Origin: Gemmobacter sp. | GTDB lineage: Bacteria; Pseudomonadota; Alphaproteobacteria; Rhodobacterales; Rhodobacteraceae | Direction of reading: 5' to 3' | Length of the DNA stretch: 64,000 nucleotides | NCBI RefSeq assembly: GCF_034676705.1 | Contig: NZ_JAUCBS010000006.1 | Span: 62,001-126,000, forward strand | Shown here: positions 8,818 to 17,417 of the stretch, piece after piece | Position numbering within the stretch: the first letter of the stretch is position 1 | Layout: each line of letters opens with the position of its first letter | Made by a program: the position numbers and the translations under genes | The notes under the pieces: model-generated | Told to the model about the DNA's origin: nothing | What the model saw: the letters and a program-made list of their open reading frames with translations, nothing else | The model's database searches: none

Positions 8818-8892
8818 GGCATATCCTCCATTGCCATGGCCAGTCTGCCCGGGAATCGGGCCGCGCACGTTGATCTGGCGCAAATGCGCCGC

Positions 8893-9267
8893 CTACAGCG
8901 CCTCGATGGGAAAGAACGGGCGGCAGACCTTGGCCTCCAGCCGGAACCAGCGGTCCAGCCGGGCGCCGCCTTCGTCCACCCGGAACGCATGCAGCATGTC
9001 CGAGATGGTTTGCAGCGAGGGCACCTCGTAGACCAGATACCAGGTGTGGTCCGTGTCGGCCGGCTGGCCCACCTTGAGGATATCGTCATCCAGCGTGGTG
9101 ATCAGCCGCGCACCCATGTCCAGCCAGCCGGCGCAGACGGCCATCAGACGCGGCAGGATCACATCCCGCCGTTCGGCATCGGTTGCGGCATACCAGCCGG
9201 GGCCGGACGCCCCCAGCAGCAGCACGCGCAGGGGCGGGGTGGCATCGGGGGCGAGGTAATGGCTCAT
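8893..9267 (-). CDS. Conserved hypothetical protein, 124 aa
   Basis: I do not recognise this family with certainty. It is a 124-residue soluble protein with HTWYLVYEVPSLQTISDML and a C-terminal RWFRLEAKVCRPFFPIEAL, resembling small ferredoxin-fold alpha+beta proteins. Its start overlaps the phosphatase stop by 4 nt (ATGA), so it is translationally coupled as the last tightly linked gene of the Dpp/phosphodiesterase operon. Confidence 0.7.
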   Translation of the reverse strand: MSHYLAPDATPPLRVLLLGASGPGWYAATDAERRDVILPRLMAVCAGWLDMGARLITTLDDDILKVGQPADTDHTWYLVYEVPSLQTISDMLHAFRVDEGGARLDRWFRLEAKVCRPFFPIEAL

Positions 9268-10019
9268 GCGCCGGCCAGCAGGCGGTCGCGCAGCGCCTCG
9301 ATGTCGCTGACGGTCAGGCCGATGTCGGCAAGGTAGCCGGAAATCGACCCATGCCGGCGTTCGATATGGTCCAGCATCGCCTCCATCGTCGGCGCCTCGC
9401 AGCGCAGGAAGCGGGCATGGGTCACCGGATCGCCGCCATTGGCGCGGGTGCGGGCCAGCAGCCGTTCCACCAGCGGCACGATATTCGCGCCGGTCTGGGC
9501 ATAATCGGCAACGATGTCGTCGCGTTCCACATCGGCGGCACCCAGCAGCAGGGCGGCGATGATCCCGGTGCGGTCCTTGCCGGCGGTGCAGTGGAACAGC
9601 ACCGCCCCTTCGGGCGCCGCCGCAATGGTGGCCAGCACGGCGCGCACCGCGCCGGACTGGGCGTTCAGCGCCTCCATATACAGATCCAGCAGCAGATCGT
9701 CGGAATTGCGCGCCTTCACCTGCTTGATGGTGGGGGCAAGATCATCGAACAGCGGGATCGGGTGGTAGGCCACCCCCGGCGCGATGGCGAGGGGGTTCGG
9801 CTCCTCCAGCGCCTCGTGGTGCGACCGCAGGTCGATGACCGACCGCAGCCCCGCATCGCGCAGCACCGCATCGCCCTCGGGCCTCATGGTGTGCAGGCCG
9901 GCGCCCCGATACAGGCTGCGCCAGCGCGTCTGATACCCGCGCCGGGTGCGGTATCCGCCCAGATCGCGCAGGTTCAGCACGCCGGGAACGCTCAGAAGTC
10001 GGGGATGATCGGTCAACAT
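9264..10019 (-). CDS. Tyrosine-phosphatase-like hydrolase
   Basis: A 251-residue protein of the bacterial Y_phosphatase3 type. The P-loop HCTAGKDRTG places the nucleophile Cys at residue 144 and the Arg at 150. An N-terminal NLRDLGGYRT motif is typical of this subfamily. ATG at 10019 is preferred; an in-frame TTG at 10031 would overlap the phosphodiesterase stop and is possible. Such enzymes act on phosphotyrosine, phosphoinositides or small organic phosphates. Its coupling to an importer and a phosphodiesterase favours a small phosphorylated substrate, which is inferred. Confidence 0.87.
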   Translation of the reverse strand: MLTDHPRLLSVPGVLNLRDLGGYRTRRGYQTRWRSLYRGAGLHTMRPEGDAVLRDAGLRSVIDLRSHHEALEEPNPLAIAPGVAYHPIPLFDDLAPTIKQVKARNSDDLLLDLYMEALNAQSGAVRAVLATIAAAPEGAVLFHCTAGKDRTGIIAALLLGAADVERDDIVADYAQTGANIVPLVERLLARTRANGGDPVTHARFLRCEAPTMEAMLDHIERRHGSISGYLADIGLTVSDIEALRDRLLAGA

Positions 10020-10027
10020 GGAGACAC

Positions 10028-10834
10028 TCAACTGAAAGATCGCAGGCGGGCAACCTCCAGCCGCCCCAGTTCCCGCGCATCCGGGGATAGCGGAACGAAC
10101 GTAACCGTCAAGCCCGAGGCGCGCAGATCGAACAGGGCAAAGCCGGTGCCCTCGACGATCCGCATATCCTCACGCTCGACCAGATCCACGGTCGAATTCA
10201 ACCCCTGCGAGACATAAAGCGGCACGCCATGCCACATCCGCACGCTGTTGATATGGACATGCCCGGACAGGATTCCAAGCACCCCGCGCCCGTGCAAGGC
10301 GGCACCCAGACGGTCGGTCGCCTCTTGGTCCAGCGTGGCCCAGGGCAGCTCGCCCTCGTGCAAACGCGGCGGGTGGTGGGCCACGATCAGCTTGGGCAGG
10401 CCGGGTTCGCCGTCCAGCGCCTTGGCAAGAAAGGCGAATTGGTCGTCGCACAGCGTGCCCGACACGCGACCGGGGATCAGCGTATCCAGCGTGATCACAT
10501 GCAGGCCCGACAGCACCGTTTCGTGGAAATGCGGCCCTTCGCCACCGCCGGTGGCATAGGCGGCATGGAACGCCCCGCGCTTGTCATGGTTGCCCAGGGC
10601 CAGCACGACCGGCATTTTCAGCGGGGCCAGGATCTGTTGCAGCAGGGCATAGGATTTGTCGTCGCCGATGTTCGTCAGATCGCCGCTGGCGATCACGAAA
10701 TCCGGCGCCGGCACCAGACGGTTGATCGCCGCCACCGCCCGCGCCACCTGGGCGGGTGTATCGGTGCGCAGCATCGTGTCGCCCGAATCAGGGTGCGAGA
10801 TGTGAAGGTCGGTCAGATGGACGAAACGGGTCAT
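10028..10834 (-). CDS. Metallophosphoesterase (class III cyclic-nucleotide PDE type)
   Basis: A 268-residue cytoplasmic calcineurin-like phosphoesterase. The metal motifs are in order: LTDLHI (D8, H10), GDLTN, GNHDKRG, the HHPP His pair, and GHVHIN. This set and the length are those of CpdA-like class III phosphodiesterases and related glycerophosphodiesterases. Its start overlaps the Dpp ATPase stop by 4 nt, so it is part of the importer operon. It may cleave a phosphodiester brought in by that importer. Confidence 0.88.
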   Translation of the reverse strand: MTRFVHLTDLHISHPDSGDTMLRTDTPAQVARAVAAINRLVPAPDFVIASGDLTNIGDDKSYALLQQILAPLKMPVVLALGNHDKRGAFHAAYATGGGEGPHFHETVLSGLHVITLDTLIPGRVSGTLCDDQFAFLAKALDGEPGLPKLIVAHHPPRLHEGELPWATLDQEATDRLGAALHGRGVLGILSGHVHINSVRMWHGVPLYVSQGLNSTVDLVEREDMRIVEGTGFALFDLRASGLTVTFVPLSPDARELGRLEVARLRSFS

Positions 10835-11607
10835 GTCAGGCCTGCGGCAGTCAGAAGGGATTTCGTATAGGGATGGCGGGGGGCGGCCATCACCTGTTCG
10901 GCAGGGCCCTGTTCCACGGTCTTGCCATGTTCCAGCACCAGCACATCATCGCAGATGGCCGACACAACCGACAGGTCATGGCTGATGAACAGCAGCGCCA
11001 GCCCCAGATCATCCTGCAAATCCATCAGCAGGTTCAGGATCTGCGCCTGCACCGACACGTCCAGCGCCGAAACCGCCTCGTCCGCGACGATCAGCGCGGG
11101 GCGGGTGACGATGGCGCGGGCAATGGCGATGCGCTGGCGCTGGCCGCCGGAAAATTCGTGCGGGTATTTCTGCGCATCGGCCGGGCGCAGGCCCACCTGC
11201 CCCAGCGCCTCGGCCACCCGTTCGGCCGCGCGGCCATCGTCGCCGGTGGCGCGCAGGGGTTCGGCAATGGACCAGCCGGCGGTGCGGCGCGGATCCAGGC
11301 TGCCATAGGGATCCTGGAACACGATCTGGAATTGCGGCCGCACCGCCCGCAAGGCGCCGGGCGACAGCGCGTTCAGATCCTGACCGTTCAGCAGGATGCG
11401 CCCCTGATCGGGGCGTTCAAACGCCATCACCATCCGCGCCAGCGTGGATTTGCCCGACCCGGATTCGCCCACGATGCCCAGCGTCTTGCCCGCCTCCAGC
11501 ACAAAGGACGCATTGTCCACCGCCGTCAGCAATGCCCCCGGCCGCAGGACCGACTCGCGCGGCATCCGGTAGCGGCGGGTCACGTTTTCCACCGACAGCA
11601 GCGTCAT
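10831..11607 (-). CDS. Dpp/Opp-type ABC transporter ATPase (DppF-like)
   Basis: A 258-residue ATPase of the peptide/nickel import family. It has Walker A GESGSGKST, the DppF hallmark QIVFQDPYGSLDPR, an EFSGGQRQRIAIARA signature and Walker B LIVADEAVSALD. The C-terminus ends HPYTKSLLTAA, typical of oligopeptide ATPases, but the Cys-rich tail is absent. It overlaps its partner ATPase upstream and the phosphodiesterase downstream, each by 4 nt. Confidence 0.92.
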   Translation of the reverse strand: MTLLSVENVTRRYRMPRESVLRPGALLTAVDNASFVLEAGKTLGIVGESGSGKSTLARMVMAFERPDQGRILLNGQDLNALSPGALRAVRPQFQIVFQDPYGSLDPRRTAGWSIAEPLRATGDDGRAAERVAEALGQVGLRPADAQKYPHEFSGGQRQRIAIARAIVTRPALIVADEAVSALDVSVQAQILNLLMDLQDDLGLALLFISHDLSVVSAICDDVLVLEHGKTVEQGPAEQVMAAPRHPYTKSLLTAAGLT

Positions 11608-12557
11608 GCGCCATCCTCCTCGGCCAGCCGGTGGCAGGCGGCATCCAGCACCACGGGCGGGCGCTGCGTGGCGCAGTGCGGCAGTTCCACCGGGCAGCGC
11701 CCGGCAAACCGGCAGCCGGGCGGCAGCTTGTCCAGCGGCGGCACGCTGCCCGGAATGGTGGGCAGGCGGCGGCGGATGCCGTTCTGGCGCAGCCCTTCGG
11801 GGCGGGGGCGGGCGGCCAGCAGCCCCTTGGTATAGGGGTGGCGCGGGGCGTTCAGCACCCGGTCGGTCGGCCCGCGTTCCACCACCGTGCCGCCATACAT
11901 CACCATGATCTCGGTCGTCGCGCGCGCCACCGCCGTCAGATCGTGGCTGATGAACACCAGCGACATCTGCCGGCTGACCGACAGATCGGTCAGCAGTTCG
12001 GTAATGCGCAGCGCCACATTGGCATCCAGCGCCGTCGTCGGCTCATCCGCAATCAGCAGGCCCGGGTTGCAGGCCAGCGCCAGCGCGATCAGCACCCGTT
12101 GCCGCTGCCCGCCCGAGATTTCATGCGGGAACTGGCGCAACCGCGCCTCGGGGTTGGGCAGGCCCACTTCGCGGAACAGCGCCAGCGCGCGGTCCAGCGC
12201 GGCATCGCGGCTTAACCCCTCGTGCAGGCGCAGGGGTTCGGCCACAATGTCGCCCACCCGCTTCAACGGGTTCAGCGCCGCCATCGGTTCCTGAAAGATC
12301 ATCGCGATGCGGCGGGCACGCAGGGCCCGCCAGTCGCGTTCGGTGGCGCCCGCCATCTCGGTGCCATCCACGCTCAGGCTGCCGGTGACCTGCGCCGCAT
12401 CGGGCGACATGCCCATCAGCGCCAGCCCCAGCATGGATTTGCCGGACCCGGATTCCCCGACGATCCCGATCCGGGCGCCCGGGGCAATGGTCAGGCTGGC
12501 CTCGCGCACCGCCTGCGCATCGCCGAAACTGACGGAAAGGTTGGACAGCCGGATCAT
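11604..12557 (-). CDS. Dpp/Opp-type ABC transporter ATPase (DppD-like)
   Basis: A 317-residue ATPase with Walker A GESGSGKSM, MIFQEPMAALNPL, EISGGQRQRVLIALAL and Walker B LLIADEPTTALD. A C-terminal oligopeptide extension carries a Cys-rich motif (PPGCRFAGRCPVELPHC), which binds an Fe-S cluster in some members. ATG at 12557 is chosen because it overlaps the permease stop. It pairs with the DppF-like ATPase. Confidence 0.92.
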   Translation of the reverse strand: MIRLSNLSVSFGDAQAVREASLTIAPGARIGIVGESGSGKSMLGLALMGMSPDAAQVTGSLSVDGTEMAGATERDWRALRARRIAMIFQEPMAALNPLKRVGDIVAEPLRLHEGLSRDAALDRALALFREVGLPNPEARLRQFPHEISGGQRQRVLIALALACNPGLLIADEPTTALDANVALRITELLTDLSVSRQMSLVFISHDLTAVARATTEIMVMYGGTVVERGPTDRVLNAPRHPYTKGLLAARPRPEGLRQNGIRRRLPTIPGSVPPLDKLPPGCRFAGRCPVELPHCATQRPPVVLDAACHRLAEEDGA

Positions 12558-13372
12558 CTTTCGCGCGCCAGTCTGGGATCGGTGATATCGCGCAGCCCGT
12601 CGCCCAGCAGGCCAAAGCCCAGAACGGCGGTCACGATGCACAGCCCCGGCCAGATCGCCAACTGGGGGGCCAGATACATCAGCGTCTGCGCCTCGGACAG
12701 CATGCGGCCCCAGCTGGATTCGGGTGGCTGCACGCCCAGGCCAAGGTAGCTCAGCGCGGCCTCGGCCAGAATGGCGACGGCGAATTCGATGGTGGCCTGC
12801 ACGATCACCGGGGCCGCGATGTTGGGCAGGATATGATCGCGCGAGATGGCGAACTTGCCCATCCCCGCCGCGCGGGCGGCAAAGACATATTCCCGCGTCC
12901 AGATCTGGTCGGCGCTCGCCCGCGCCACGCGCGCAAACACCGGCACGTTGATGAAGGCGATTGCCAGAATTGCATTCTGCAAACTGGGGCCGAACACCGC
13001 CGCCAGCATGATGGCGAACAACAGGGTGGGAAAGGCAAAGCTGATGTCGGCGAACCGCATCACGATATCCTCGACCCAGCCGCCGATGGCGCTGGCGACC
13101 AGCCCCAAAACGGTGCCGATGGACCCGCCCAGCAGCACCGCGATCAGCGCCACCGCCATGGAATTGCGCGCCGCCGCCATCAGCTGCGTCACCAGATCGC
13201 GGCCCAACTGGTCGGTGCCCAGCCAGTATGTGGCCGACGGGCCGGCGAACTTGCCGCGAATGTTCATCGCGTTTTCGGCATGCGGGGTCCAGACCAGCGA
13301 CAGGGCCGCGGTGCCGACGACCAGCGCCACCAGCACGCCACCGATGATCAGGTTGGCAGGCAGGCGTCTCAT
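12554..13372 (-). CDS. Dpp/Opp-type ABC permease (DppC-like)
   Basis: A 272-residue permease. An N-terminal membrane helix precedes the DppC-type YWLGTDQLGRDL motif, and the EAA loop ARAAGMGKFAISRDHILPN is present. The C-terminus GDGLRDITDPRLARER is a family hallmark. ATG at 13372 overlaps the partner permease's stop. It forms the inner-membrane channel with the DppB-like protein. Confidence 0.92.
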   Translation of the reverse strand: MRRLPANLIIGGVLVALVVGTAALSLVWTPHAENAMNIRGKFAGPSATYWLGTDQLGRDLVTQLMAAARNSMAVALIAVLLGGSIGTVLGLVASAIGGWVEDIVMRFADISFAFPTLLFAIMLAAVFGPSLQNAILAIAFINVPVFARVARASADQIWTREYVFAARAAGMGKFAISRDHILPNIAAPVIVQATIEFAVAILAEAALSYLGLGVQPPESSWGRMLSEAQTLMYLAPQLAIWPGLCIVTAVLGFGLLGDGLRDITDPRLARER

Positions 13373-14313
13373 GTCCGGGCCTTCAGTCTGGGGTCGATGG
13401 CGACATACAGCAGATCGACGATGAAATTCGCGGTCACGACGATGCCCGCGAACATCATCACCAGCGCCTGCACCGTGGGCAGGTCGCGGTTGGAGATCGA
13501 CTGGAACACCAGCCGCCCCAGCCCCGGCAAGGAAAACACGTTCTCGATCACGATGGTGCCGGTGACCACGGCGGCAAACTGCATGCCCACGATGGTCACA
13601 ATGGGCACCAGCGCATTGGGCAGCACATGGTGCCACAGCACCCGCGCCCGCGACAGGCCGCTGGCCCGCGCGGTGCGCACGAAATCCAGCCGCATCACCT
13701 CCAGCGCCGACGAACGGGTCACCCGCGCCAGCACCGCCGACTGCACCAGCCCCAGCGCCACCGTGGGCAGGATCAGCGCCCGAATGGCGGCAACCGGGTC
13801 GGACCAGCCCGGAAAATGCCCTGGCGGCAGCCAGCGCAGCTTCACCGCGAACAGCAGCACCAGCAGCATCGACAGCCAGAAGGCCGGCACCGCAATGCCC
13901 AGCTGGCTGAGGAACATCACCCCCCAGTCCGCCGCCTTGCGATGCCGCGATGCGGCCAGGATCCCGGCGGGCAGCGCGATCAGCAGGGTCATCGTCATGC
14001 CGGCCAGCGCCAGCGAAATCGTCATCGGCAGGCGTTCCGCGATCAGGCCCGCCACCGGCACCTTGAAGGAATGGCTGATGCCGAAATCGCCCTGAAGCGC
14101 GTTCCAGACCCAGCTGGCATAGCGGGTCAGCACCGGATCGTTCAGGCCCAGCTGCTCGCGCAGCGCGGCCAGCGCATCCTCGGACGCATCAAGGCCCAGG
14201 ATGGTCAGCGCCGGATCGCCCGGCAGGATGTTCATGGTCGCGAACACGACCACCGACACGACCAGCAGCGTCAGGACAAAGCCGACGGTGCGGCGCAGCA
14301 GAAATAGACCCAT
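13369..14313 (-). CDS. Dpp/Opp-type ABC permease (DppB-like)
   Basis: A 314-residue permease with the typical DppB opening (two Arg after a short lead, then a long hydrophobic segment), the PGDPALTILG region, the EAA loop RTARASGLSRARVLWHHVLPN and C-terminal VDLLYVAIDPRLK. It lies 94 nt downstream of the binding-protein gene and heads the overlapping cluster of transporter genes. Confidence 0.92.
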   Translation of the reverse strand: MGLFLLRRTVGFVLTLLVVSVVVFATMNILPGDPALTILGLDASEDALAALREQLGLNDPVLTRYASWVWNALQGDFGISHSFKVPVAGLIAERLPMTISLALAGMTMTLLIALPAGILAASRHRKAADWGVMFLSQLGIAVPAFWLSMLLVLLFAVKLRWLPPGHFPGWSDPVAAIRALILPTVALGLVQSAVLARVTRSSALEVMRLDFVRTARASGLSRARVLWHHVLPNALVPIVTIVGMQFAAVVTGTIVIENVFSLPGLGRLVFQSISNRDLPTVQALVMMFAGIVVTANFIVDLLYVAIDPRLKART

Positions 14314-14407
14314 GCGGCCGGCTACATTCGTTTGGGGGCCCGTCCTCCCGCAGCGGGCGACCTGTCGGCAGGGAATGGCGGCGGGGTGGCCCCCGCCGCC
14401 CGATCCG

Positions 14408-15898
14408 TCATTCGGCTTTCACGCCTGCCAGCGGCTGGAACAGCACCGGGCGCGATTTCCACAGCCCCTCGATGCCCTTCTTCTGGATGTTGACCTGCGG
14501 CAGCTGGAACAGAAAGCCATGCACGGCCGCCTCGGCCAGATAGGTCTGGCCCTTTTTCAGCAGATCGTTGCGCTTGGCCGCGTCGGTTTCCTCGCTGATC
14601 TGCTTCCACAGCTCGTTGTAGGTGGCGTCGTCATAGCCGTAGAAATACTTCGGCCCGCGGGCGAAGTTCGACATGTCGTTCGGCCCGGGATGCGAGATGA
14701 TCGTCATGTCGTAGTTCAGCTTTTTATAGACTTCTTCCAGCCAGAAGCCCCATTCCACGTTCTCGACCTTGACCGTCACGCCGGCCTCGGCCAGCTGCGC
14801 CTGGATGATTTCGGCCGACCGCGTGGCATAAGAGAACGGCGGCACGCGCAGCGTCATGGTGGTGCCGGCAACGCCCGCTTCGGCGAACAGCGCCTTGGCC
14901 TTGTCGGTGTCATGCGCATAAAGGCCGGTCAGATCGACATAGGCCGGGCCATGCGGCGGGTAGAAGCTGCCGATCGGCACCGCCTGGCCATACATCGCCC
15001 CGTCGATCAGTTCGGCCCGGTCGATGGCATGGCTGATGCCCTGGCGCACGCGCAGGTCGGTGAACGGCGCCTTGGCGTTGTTGATCGCCAGGATCACCTC
15101 GGCCTCGGTCGAACCGATGGTCACGTCAAAGCGGGGATCGGCCTCGAACTGCGGCAGCATCTCGGGCGCGGGGAAGCCGGAATAGACATCGACTTCCTCG
15201 GCCAGCAGCGCGGCCGATGCGGCAGCCGCATCGGGGATGAACCGGAATTCCACCTTGTCCAGCGCCACAGTCGCCGCATCGCGGTGCGCGGCGTTCTTTT
15301 CCAGCACCAGCCGGTCGCCCCGCGTCCAGGACGCATATTTGAACGGGCCGGTGCCGACCGGGGCGGTCGCGTTGTTCGCCGCCGTCTCGGTCGCCACGAT
15401 GGAGGCATCGCCCTGCGCCAGGTTGAACAGGAAGAAGGCATCCTTCTTCTTGAGCTTGATTTCCAGCGTCGCCGGATCGACCACGGTCACGCTGGCGATG
15501 GGGGCAAAGATGCTTTTCGTCGGGTTGGTCGACCCTTCGGCCATCGCGCGATCATAGCTGAACTTCACGTCATCGGCGGTGAAGTCGGTGCCATCGTGGA
15601 ACTTGGCGCCCTGCACCAGCTTGAACACATAGGTCAGGCCATCGTCCGAAACCGTCCAGCTGGTCGCCAGCTGGGGCAGCACCTCGCCTGCCTCGTTCAC
15701 GGTGGTCAGCGATTCGTAGACGTTCTGGGTCAGCATCCCGTCGATCGACGCGGTCGCATCCGATGTCGGGTCAAGCGAGGTGGGTTCCTGCTGGATGCCC
15801 ATCACAAGCGAGGCGGCCATGGCACCGTTGGCGAACACACCGGAACCAAGCGCCAGCACAAGGGCGGCAAGCGGCAGACTGGGAATGAAGTGGCGCAT
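14408..15898 (-). CDS. Dpp/Opp-type periplasmic substrate-binding protein
   Basis: A 496-residue SBP_bac_5 family protein. A signal peptide of about 28 residues ends ANGAMAA. It has the family segments YVFKLVQGAKFHDGTDFTADDVKFS (positions about 92-116) and RVRQGISHAIDR. ATG at 15898 has GAGAGG 6 nt upstream. First gene of the minus-strand importer operon. The cargo is probably a peptide or another polar, possibly phosphorylated, solute given the phosphodiesterase and phosphatase downstream. Confidence 0.92.
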   Translation of the reverse strand: MRHFIPSLPLAALVLALGSGVFANGAMAASLVMGIQQEPTSLDPTSDATASIDGMLTQNVYESLTTVNEAGEVLPQLATSWTVSDDGLTYVFKLVQGAKFHDGTDFTADDVKFSYDRAMAEGSTNPTKSIFAPIASVTVVDPATLEIKLKKKDAFFLFNLAQGDASIVATETAANNATAPVGTGPFKYASWTRGDRLVLEKNAAHRDAATVALDKVEFRFIPDAAAASAALLAEEVDVYSGFPAPEMLPQFEADPRFDVTIGSTEAEVILAINNAKAPFTDLRVRQGISHAIDRAELIDGAMYGQAVPIGSFYPPHGPAYVDLTGLYAHDTDKAKALFAEAGVAGTTMTLRVPPFSYATRSAEIIQAQLAEAGVTVKVENVEWGFWLEEVYKKLNYDMTIISHPGPNDMSNFARGPKYFYGYDDATYNELWKQISEETDAAKRNDLLKKGQTYLAEAAVHGFLFQLPQVNIQKKGIEGLWKSRPVLFQPLAGVKAE

Positions 15899-16331
15899 GG
15901 GAATCCTCTCAGGGCACGGTTGGTCGATGCGGGCGAGAAACACCTCAATTGTAACAGGTGTACGGGCGCTGACGTCTCGGTCAAGCAAATCCGCTTCGAA
16001 CCCCGAAAATTGTAAACCGCCCCGCGTCCGATGCGGGGCCAGGAACGGGGATTGCCTTTGCCGGCGGACCCCGGAAGCTGCACTGCGCAATATGACATTA
16101 CTTCGCGCACTACATGGCACTCAGCAACAAACGACGGCAGCCCATCCGTTGGCACCATGCAGCCTCTGTCGGCCATGCCGCCGAAAAGCCGCGCAGCAAA
16201 CGGACCAAAGCGGCAGGACGGCGGCCATTCTGCCATTCCGCCCTGCCCCATCGGCCACGCCTGCACCTTCAACCGGCCGTTTCATGGCGTTCGATCAAAT
16301 TGCATGCGGGCGTGATTTCCCCGCGGGGAAA
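15899..16331. other. 433-nt intergenic region upstream of the Dpp operon
   Basis: No gene is supportable here. It should hold the promoter of the Dpp operon (reading leftwards). An inverted repeat ACACCT-N10-AGGTGT lies at 15940-15961, about 42 nt before the start codon, and may be an operator. At the right end lies the first parS-like palindrome. The central 16050-16300 part has no recognisable feature. Confidence 0.5.
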
Positions 16332-16335
16332 TCAC
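16312..16335. promoter_or_regulatory. Putative parS site 1 (24-bp perfect palindrome)
   Basis: A 24-bp perfect palindrome with core ATTTCCCCGCGGGGAAAT (16315-16332), overlapping the parB stop codon. The same 18-bp core recurs at 17723-17740 less its flanks, and at 18803-18820. ParB-type proteins bind such palindromes next to their own genes, so these are parS candidates. Confidence 0.75.
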
Positions 16336-17417
16336 TTCTGGCCAAGCGCGGCAAAGAACGCCTCGATGGCGACCTCCAGCTGGGCACGGTCCAGCGTGGC
16401 GAAATCCATCGCCGCGCGCAGCTCCAGCTTGCCATCGGTCGCGGTGCAGCGCACCCCCGGCCCCACCGGCACCGACAGCGACATGCGCCCCCGCCGCTGC
16501 CCGCGCGGCGCGCCGCGCACCTTGGCGGGCACCGGGGCCACCTGCCCCTCCAGAAACCGCCGCAAGATCGTCAGCTCATCCTCGGCCGTGCGGGCGCCGG
16601 CGGCCTGCAAGGCCCGGACGATGTTCACCTGCGCAAAGGGGTCGGCCTCCAGCCGGTCGGCAATCTCCAGCCCCAGGGCGCGCGGGATCGCCTCGGGGTA
16701 TTCCAGCACCTTTTCCAGCGCCCCCATCAACCGGGCAAACCGGCGGATATAGCTGCGCTTTTGCGGCGCGGCCGAGGCGAACAGCTTGTTCACCGCCTCG
16801 TCGATATCGTCGCAACCATCGACCCCATCCGCCACATAGGCCCGCGCCAACCGCGCCATTTCGGCAAAGGACACATCCTTGCGGACAAGGTTTTCATCCA
16901 CCATCCGACGATAGAGCATTTCCATCGTCTCGCCCGCCGCCATCAACCCGGCGGGGATCGTATCCCAGACCGGATCGCCGGTTTCCGCCCGCAGCTCGCG
17001 CCAGGCGGTCAGGCGGCGCAGGCCCTGGACCAGTTCATAGCCGCCCTGCCCGTCCGGCTCTACCCGGATCGGGTTCGACAGGCCGACCGCCCGGATCGAG
17101 GCCTTGAGGTCGCCCAGATCCAGATCCGCCACCCGGCTGCGGTCGCGCACCAGCTTTGTGGTGCGGATCGCATCCACCGGGATCAGGTCGGTGACCAGAC
17201 CCAGCTTTTTCAGCCGCACGAATTCATGCGCCAGGCTGTCGTTCTCGGCGCGAATATCCGCCTCGACCCGCGCGCGTTCGCGCAAGGATTCCGCATTCTC
17301 GCCAATCGCGGTGGCCATCGGGCCCCGACGGCCGCCAAAGGATTTCACCTCCAGATCCTCCGGGATCGGCGGATCCTCGGGCAGGTCCACATCGAACATG
17401 CGGCGCTTGCGGCTCAT
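16332..17417 (-). CDS. parB: ParB-like plasmid partition protein
   Basis: A 361-residue centromere-binding protein. The N-terminal ParB/sulfiredoxin-like domain (about residues 75-180) has LIPVDAIRTTKL, LSNPIRVEPDG and YELVQGLRRLTAWREL, corresponding to the family's nucleotide-binding GxRR motif. A helix-turn-helix follows at about 185-240 (DVSFAEMARLARAYV onward). The C-terminal part should dimerise. It overlaps parA by 4 nt. Its stop codon lies inside a parS-like palindrome. Length fits type Ia plasmid ParB rather than the shorter chromosomal ParB. Confidence 0.93.
   Translation of the reverse strand: MSRKRRMFDVDLPEDPPIPEDLEVKSFGGRRGPMATAIGENAESLRERARVEADIRAENDSLAHEFVRLKKLGLVTDLIPVDAIRTTKLVRDRSRVADLDLGDLKASIRAVGLSNPIRVEPDGQGGYELVQGLRRLTAWRELRAETGDPVWDTIPAGLMAAGETMEMLYRRMVDENLVRKDVSFAEMARLARAYVADGVDGCDDIDEAVNKLFASAAPQKRSYIRRFARLMGALEKVLEYPEAIPRALGLEIADRLEADPFAQVNIVRALQAAGARTAEDELTILRRFLEGQVAPVPAKVRGAPRGQRRGRMSLSVPVGPGVRCTATDGKLELRAAMDFATLDRAQLEVAIEAFFAALGQK

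Noticed and set aside
16031..16315. Possible small gene between the Dpp operon and parB
   Set aside because: Open frames exist on both strands but have no ribosome site and no family similarity.
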